NCBI GenBank assembly: GCA_020002185.1
Contig: CM034532.1
Coordinates: forward strand, 27,511,805-27,575,804
Direction of reading: 5' to 3'
Length of the DNA: 64,000 nt
Origin: Paraescarpia echinospica
Lineage: Eukaryota; Annelida; Polychaeta; Sabellida; Siboglinidae
The notes under the pieces are model-generated. The model was not told where the DNA came from and searched no databases. It worked only from the letters and a program-made list of their open reading frames with translations. Below, in pieces: positions 59,105 to 64,000 of this stretch. Every line of letters starts with the position of its first letter. The stretch's first letter is position 1. Both the position numbers and the translations under genes were made by a program.

Positions 59105-59330
59105 AGCATTGTGGATTCCATAGTCGAAATGCGGTTGACGTAGTGCTCAGGTATCGGTGTTTGTGTGCCAAGGCACAGAAATATCGCTTCGCAGCCGAGA
59201 TTCTTCGCATAGACATGAGCCGAGCATTTGATACATCAGACGAGACAAGCTGATGGAGATACTTCCAACCGTCACTGAAGAGTTGAAAATTCGAATGATG
59301 AGACTTTTTGTAAACATATTACTCGCATCT
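59105..59330 (+). mobile_element. LINE reverse-transcriptase fragment
   Basis: Reads RNAVDVVLRYRCLCAKAQKY then ILRIDMSRAFDT, with DKLMEILPTVTEELKIRMMR in the next frame. This is the DMSxAFDT palm block (first catalytic Asp region) of a non-LTR reverse transcriptase. About 70 codons, with a frameshift. It directly abuts the outer end of the right arm. Confidence 0.75.
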
Positions 59331-59334
59331 TAAT

Positions 59335-59513
59335 AATAATAATAATTAACTTTATTTATACACTAGTCTCCAGAGTACGACTCTGTTCAGTAGTGTGCAC
59401 AGAGTCGCTAAAATAAAACAATATACATACAAAGACTTAGTGGTGTAAACATAAATTTAGACTGATACTTGTTTTAAAATAGCGTCATTAAAATATACAT
59501 TATGGCTATAAAT

Positions 59514-59544
<31 letters not shown>

Positions 59545-60035
59545 TAAGAAAGAAAAGACTACATATTTATTAAAAGTGAGACTAAGAGAATAAAGTTGTA
59601 AACCTAATTAAAATAGATTGTGCAGTGAATAGGAAGATATATACCCTTAAAACAACATATTACACATTAAAAGCGAGTTTAGGATAGTGCGTTTTGAGGC
59701 GTGCTTTGAAAACGTCCATTAATGTGATCAGCCGCAGTTTTTCCGGCAACACGTTCCACAGAAATGGTCCGGCTCGAGAAAAAGATCGCCGGCCATATCG
59801 CACCAGATTATATTGCGGCACAGTCAGAAGCGCGCGGTCCTCAGATCGAAGTGACCGGCGTGGCACGTAACGGGTGATTAGTGACGCAAAATAAGCGGGT
59901 TTCTGCTTGTGTATGACATTAAACACCAGGATCAATATATTGTACTCTATGCGCCATTTCACCGGTAACCGTTGGAGAAATTTAAGTCTTCCGGTGACGC
60001 TCTGTTGCCGGTCGCTCCGCTTTATCTGTTGCAGT
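59335..60035 (-). mobile_element. L2/CR1-like LINE 3' end, minus strand
   Basis: The minus strand reads GRLKFLQRLPVKWRIEYNIL, ILVFNVIHKQKPAYFASLI, PRRSLRSEDRALLTVPQY and FSRAGPFLWNVLPEKLR. These are the conserved C-terminal blocks (LPVxxRIxYKxxxLxFK, RxLRS, SxAxPxLWNxLP) of L2-type ORF2. The frame is intact for over 100 codons, more recent than the other copies. Its 3' end carries an ATT microsatellite (59332-59347). A (TA)n tract lies inside at 59515-59545. Confidence 0.85.
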
Positions 60036-60157
60036 GGTACTGAAGCTCCGGTAGCCCCCCCCCCCAATATGAATTTAGTTCCCCCGTCACTGTATTAATG
60101 CCATTATTATAATTAGCTATAGTCTGAGTTAGTTATGGTTGATGTTAGTCATAGCGT
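60035..60157. repeat. C-rich dispersed repeat, third copy
   Basis: CTGAAGCTCCGG, a 12-base C-run, then ATATGAATTT-GTTCCC, TCACTGTATTAATG and ATTATTATAATTAGCTAT, as at 1060-1155. The pogo-like element is inserted at its CATAGCGTA end; in the first copy the same phrase continues uninterrupted into AGCGTTGGAACC. Confidence 0.7.
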
Positions 60158-60617
60158 AGAGTAAGGTGGGGCAAAGCGCCCATATTGGTGCATAGCGCCC
60201 ATGCCACTATATTGGCGAATATTGCATTTTATGGCTCCACATAGCGATCAAATGATTAATTACTGAGTCCTGACGACACATCAACGTGCTATGGCTCTAT
60301 AGAATCGAACACGATGTAAGTACAACCGATTTACTGTTTCTTTATGATTTGTTATAAGATCGCTTCCATATTAATCAATAAATTGCCCCTAAATGGTTAC
60401 GAATTTTGAAACGCTTGGAATAGCTTTCTAAGCTATGTTATATAACCTGCATTTTCACGCCTTCAGTTACGGTGAGCAATAAAAGAAAATGTCATGACTC
60501 AAACGTTATCATCATAGTCGTCAGTGGGGCATAGCGCCACCTGTGAATGGGGGCAAAGCGTCCATGCCTGCGCGTTATGCCCCATCTGCAATTATTGATA
60601 TAAAAGTAGCATTGTGA

Positions 60618-60654
<37 letters not shown>

Positions 60655-60715
60655 GAGAGAGAGAGTTTGTGTTTAGCGGGTACACACACAAACACACGCA
60701 CAATTATTTATAATA

Positions 60716-60723
60716 ATGTGTGT

Positions 60724-60820
<97 letters not shown>
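60716..60820. repeat. (GT)n microsatellite inside the pogo-like element
   Basis: About 50 GT dinucleotides just upstream of the transposase frame. Confidence 0.97.
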
Positions 60821-60821
<1 letters not shown>

Positions 60822-60914
60822 GTGTGAATTTTAATGATATAATTTTATCAAACGTTCTTGTGATTATTATAATGATAACAGTTACAGCATGTTCGTTTCA
60901 GATTGAGAGACAGC

Positions 60915-61817
60915 ATGGTTCGAACGTACAAAAGAAAGTCTACACAGGGGTCGTATGGGTCTGAACGACTGGCGTTAGCTGTAGCGGCTGTCCACGAAGG
61001 ACAGAGTATACGAGGTGCAGGGGCAGATTATGGAATACCAAGGCGCACACTAAAGCGCCATTGCTCTGGTGTTGTACAGCTCCCTGGCGTTGTTGCTATG
61101 GGCAGCAAGCGTTGCGTATTCTCAAGTGCCTTTGAAGCACAATTGGTAGATTATGCAAAGGAGATGGCCAAAAGAATGTACGGATTGACAACTATTGTTG
61201 TCAGGCGTTTGGCTTACGCTGTTGCCGCAAAATTGGGCATACAGCACAATTTTGATGACGAGCGTGGGCTAGCAGGAAAGGGCTGGCTGTCAAGTTTCAT
61301 GAAGCGACACCCAGAGTTGTCGATTCGTGCGCCAATTTCCACTAGCCTGGCCCTTGTCGAAGGTTTCAACCGCGATGCAGTTATGGCGTTTTTTGCTTTG
61401 TACAAAGATATCCTGCAAGGAGGGGATCACAGAGCTACTGTCATTTGGAACTGCGATGAAACTGGCTTCACGACGGGGAAGGTCGTATGCGAAACTGGAA
61501 GAAGGCAGGTGCGAAAGGTTTCGAGCGGTGAGAGTGGAAAGAACATTACCGCGCTGTGCTGTATAAGCGCTGCCGGTTCTTACATTCCTCCGCTGTTTGT
61601 GTTCCCTCGCAAGAGAATGGTGGAGGCCCTCATGAATGGTGCCCCTACTGATTCGATTGGTGCAGTGAATGATCGCGGTTCAGGCTATATCGACTCAGCT
61701 CTGTTCAAACCAACCACGCTCCAGATGTCGCCACTGGTGTATCTGCACCGGCAGTTTCTGCCGAACATCCTGCAAGTCCTGCAGGATCTGAAGATGACAT
61801 CCGCGCTATTATTATGA
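60915..61817 (+). pseudogene. Pogo/Tigger-like transposase, internally deleted
   Basis: Begins MVRTYKRKSTQGSYGSERLA, an N-terminal psq-type helix-turn-helix (about residues 1-55, with GIPRRTLKRH). A CENP-B-like DNA-binding domain follows (about 70-145, with GWLSSFMKRHPELSIR), then the start of the DDE domain (VIWNCDETGF, catalytic Asp at about residue 181; later GYIDSALF at about 260). It then jumps to unrelated residues and stops. The second and third catalytic acids expected downstream are missing, so an internal deletion with frameshift has occurred around 61690-61715. In another frame 61711-61855 reads TNHAPDVATGVSAPAVSAEH and a proline-rich stretch, the linker of the original protein. 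Inactive as it stands. Confidence 0.88.
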
Positions 61818-61861
61818 GCTGCTCGCCACCACCGCCGCCGAACAAGAAGCGTTAACATGTA

Positions 61862-62240
61862 GCGAGAAGAACCACCAGTGTCGTGCTGATTTCTTCGCCT
61901 TACAAGTTAATTGCTGAGAAAAAACGCGACATGAAGAAACTAAAACGTTTGCTGGTGGTAAAGAAAATCAGAGAGATCAAGCTGCCCAAGTCAGCACAAG
62001 AGCCTATTGCTGGTCCGTCTGGGGTGTCAAACCAAGAAAGGAACACTGACGAAGACACATAATGCGTCGTTTGCTGCGATCCTTACGCCAACAGCAAGTC
62101 CAGAGAGGTGTGGCTTCAGTGTCTGAGCTGCAAGAAATGGGCACACGCCGCGTGCACTACAGGCGACCCATACCACATCTGTGAATCAAACTCAAAATCA
62201 AATTCAACAGCACGTCGTCATAGCACTTGTCGCTACACTG
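61862..62240 (+). pseudogene. Transposase C-terminal tail with PHD finger, disconnected
   Basis: A frame reads RRTTSVVLISSPYKLIAEKK and a basic segment through GVSNQERNTDEDT, then an in-frame TAA (62060-62062). It continues CVVCCDPYANSKSREVWLQC, LSCKKWAHAACTTGD and YHIC. The Cys/His pattern (C-x2-C, C-x2-C, H-x4-C, C) is that of the PHD zinc finger found at the end of many Tigger/pogo transposases and domesticated relatives. It is separated from the N-terminal frame by the deletion and stops. Confidence 0.75.
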
Positions 62241-62729
62241 AAGCCACAAACGAACTGCATTCAGTTTCCTTGGTGCGATATCGTTCTTTGTTCGTGTTTC
62301 ATTTGGTTTGTAGGCTACATTTTGTATGTGCATTAAATAGAGTTCTGTATCCTTGTTATTAGATAATCATTGTGTAGCCTACTGATAAAAAATACATGCA
62401 ATTCCACATGGGGCATAGCGCCCATCCCATGTGCGCTTTGCCCCACCTACGGGGCAAAGCGCCCAAATCGGGTGCATGCACATAATTAATCACACTACAA
62501 AAACATATTATTCGAATCATGTCAGATTTGCACGACATATACTCAATATAGTTACCGACATATTGTAGATAGTTGTAGGTATATTGCATTAAATAGAGCC
62601 AACCGTTATGACGATATTTGTTATCCTGGGCGCTATGCCCCATCCTACTCTATGTGTAATACTGAGACGAGAATGTGTTATGAAAAATATTGTAATGTTT
62701 AGTCTCAGAGAATAAAATTCGACAGTACA

Positions 62730-63225
62730 ATTGAGCCAATTCACCATGATACACAGGTTAATTCGGGAAAGTCACCAAGATACACAGGTTAATTCCAGAA
62801 ATTCACCTAGATACACAGTACAACTCAGCTAATTTCACTGTTTCGACAGTAGAACTCAGCAAATTTCACCTTTTTCACACTAGAACTCAGCAAATTTCAC
62901 TGTTTCCACAGTAGAACTCAGCAAATTTCACTGTTTCGACAGTACAATTAAACAATTTATACTGTTTCCACAGTATAACTCAGCAAATTTAACTGTTTCA
63001 ACAGTAGAACTCAGCAAATGTCACTGTTTCGACAGTACAATTCAGGCAATTCACCAAGATACACAGGTTAATTCAGGCAATTCACCAAGATACACAGGTC
63101 AATTCAGGCAAGTCACCTTGATTCACAGATTAATTCAGGCAATTCATCAAGATACAGAGGTCAATTCAGGCAATTTACCAAGATACACAGGTTAATTCAA
63201 GCAATTCACCTAGATACACGCAACA
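62730..63225. repeat. ~31-bp minisatellite with two unit types
   Basis: About 16 units. The outer ones are of the AATTCACCAAGATACACAGG-TTAATTCAGGC type and the central block (62818-63045) of the CAGCAAATTTCACTGTTTCG-ACAGTAGAACT type. Both types share the AATTCA/AACTCA...CA framework, so they are diverged forms of one unit. Confidence 0.93.
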
Positions 63226-63239
63226 CCGGGATACATGCG

Positions 63240-63530
63240 GACGCCTACCGTCGTGCTGTCAGAGGTATGTTTTTGCGCGGGCGTGTGCGCGTGCATATGT
63301 TTGTGTGCGTGTGTGAATGTGCGTGCGTTCACATCCGTGTGCGTAAGTTTGCGTGTGTGTACGTGCATGCCTGTATACATGCGTTGTGTCCAACTGTCAG
63401 TTACTATTTAGTATACACCCAGATAGCACACATACAGCGGGCCGAGAGCGGCAAAGTGATCGACCCGGAAGTAAGGTATTTGAAACAATGCGAATGACAC
63501 AAATACTGTAGACGTTTCAGTGCGTAAAGG
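63240..63530. other. GT/GC-rich low-complexity DNA
   Basis: Degenerate GTGTGCGTG-type sequence at 63265-63375, then 100 bases with no recognisable feature. Confidence 0.5.
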
Positions 63531-63634
63531 GAAGTTTTGTAATACAATACATCTTCTGCAATACAATATTCCCCGCCGATTCCTCATTACGAACTGTCAT
63601 CTCGTGAAGGTATCACGTTCATGTGTTACCCCGG

Positions 63635-64000
63635 CAAACCTATATGGCCTAGAGACGATGGCACTGACAGAGAAACAACAAGAGAGGGTGCAGGTTTGTA
63701 AAAACCACTGAGTAAGAAGAATTGCAGGAGTGAGGAGAATTGACAAGCGAACAATGGAGAAATTGATTGTGGATGTTGGAGTAAAAGAATGCCTTAAGAA
63801 GAAGCTAGTGCGGTGTCGACTGAAGTGGGCTTGGCATGTGGAGACAATGGGAGGAGAACGACTGACAAAGAAAGCAGATGCCCAGAGAGTGGAAGTAACA
63901 TGGAGGCGAGGAAGACATCAACTGAAATGGGAGGACTGCATAAATAGAGACTTGGAAGGATTAGGAGAGGAGTAGTGGAGAACGACAGCAAAATATAGAG
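63635..64000 (+). mobile_element. LINE ORF2 C-terminus running to the window edge
   Basis: Reads ANLYGLETMALTEKQQERVQ VCK, a stop, then RIAGVRRIDKRTMEKLIVDV, KKKLVRCRLKWAWHVETMGG, ERLTKKADAQRVEVTWRRGR and HQLKWEDCINRDLEGLGEE, with a stop at 63973-63975. This is the familiar LYGxETWxLTxxxxxRLxxxE...KLxWxGHVxRM...GRPxxRWxDxVxxDL tail of RTE/Rex-like LINEs. One internal stop (CCACTGA) and WKH-type changes indicate decay. The copy may continue beyond 64000. Confidence 0.85.

Larger units (their letters stand above)
51970..59105. repeat. Right arm of the giant inverted repeat
   Basis: Reverse-complement partner of 28330-38430. Segment 56620-57340 and 57480-57915 lack a left-arm counterpart. It is shorter than the left arm because it has one copy of the 62-bp unit and almost no pentamer array. 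Its outer end at about 59105 stops where a reverse-transcriptase fragment begins, so the arm may be truncated by that element. Confidence 0.9.
60159..62650 (+). mobile_element. Pogo/Tigger-like DNA transposon, 2.49 kb
   Basis: Terminal inverted repeats of 24 bp (left GAGTAAGGTGGGGCAAAGCG, right inverse GAGTAGGATGGGGCATAGCG; 21 of 24 positions match over the full 24), flanked by TA dinucleotides at 60157-60158 and 62651-62652 as expected for Tc1/mariner-pogo target duplication. The core GGGGCAWAGCGCCC recurs about nine times near both ends. Inside are a (GT)n tract, a transposase frame and a PHD-finger coding segment. The transposase is disabled, so it is non-autonomous now. Confidence 0.9.

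Overview
This 64 kb window looks like nuclear DNA from an invertebrate animal. It is AT-rich, intron-bearing and full of decayed non-LTR retrotransposons, micro- and minisatellites and tRNA-derived repeats, and it contains one assembly gap of exactly 1000 N. I see no bacterial-type gene organisation. Protein-level similarities (AP-3 delta adaptin, CR1/L2- and RTE-like reverse transcriptases, a pogo/Tigger transposase with a PHD finger) fit a marine bilaterian such as a mollusc, another lophotrochozoan or a lancelet. I cannot name the species.

Layout. 1-8.4 kb: mostly empty sequence with a C-rich dispersed repeat flanked by 47-bp direct repeats, two LINE 3' scraps and a pair of phase-compatible exon-like stretches of unknown identity. 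8.4-22.6 kb: eight recognisable exons of an AP3D1 (AP-3 delta subunit) homologue on the + strand. They cover part of the adaptin trunk and the C-terminal end, carry four in-frame stops, lack an internal exon and lack the whole hinge. I call it a decayed, non-processed copy. Its largest intron holds a 6.8 kb array of a 94-bp minisatellite (about 72 units). 22.6-28.3 kb: gene-free DNA with a dispersed repeat, a GC-rich minisatellite and a 40-bp minisatellite.

28.3-59.1 kb: a very large imperfect inverted repeat. A left arm (about 28.33-38.43 kb) matches the reverse complement of a right arm (about 51.97-59.10 kb) around a 13.5 kb spacer. Each arm contains the same nested unit bounded by about 36-bp inverted ends and carrying a repeated GTGACGGACATCATG motif. 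In the left arm one internal 62-bp segment is amplified to about 32 copies, while the right arm has about one. The right arm also has a 26-bp, 3-nt-loop hairpin. The spacer holds LINE fragments, a tRNA-like element with a 40-bp inverted repeat, a tandem 1.9 kb duplication next to the N gap, a 20-bp minisatellite and two phase-matched exons of an unidentified + strand gene.

59.1-64 kb: reverse-transcriptase fragments; a 2.49 kb pogo/Tigger-like DNA transposon with 24-bp terminal inverted repeats, TA target duplication and a broken transposase; a 31-bp minisatellite; and the 3' part of another LINE at the window edge.

Overall the window is a repeat landscape with one recognisable host-gene relic. 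The least explained object is the giant inverted duplication with its nested inverted-end unit.
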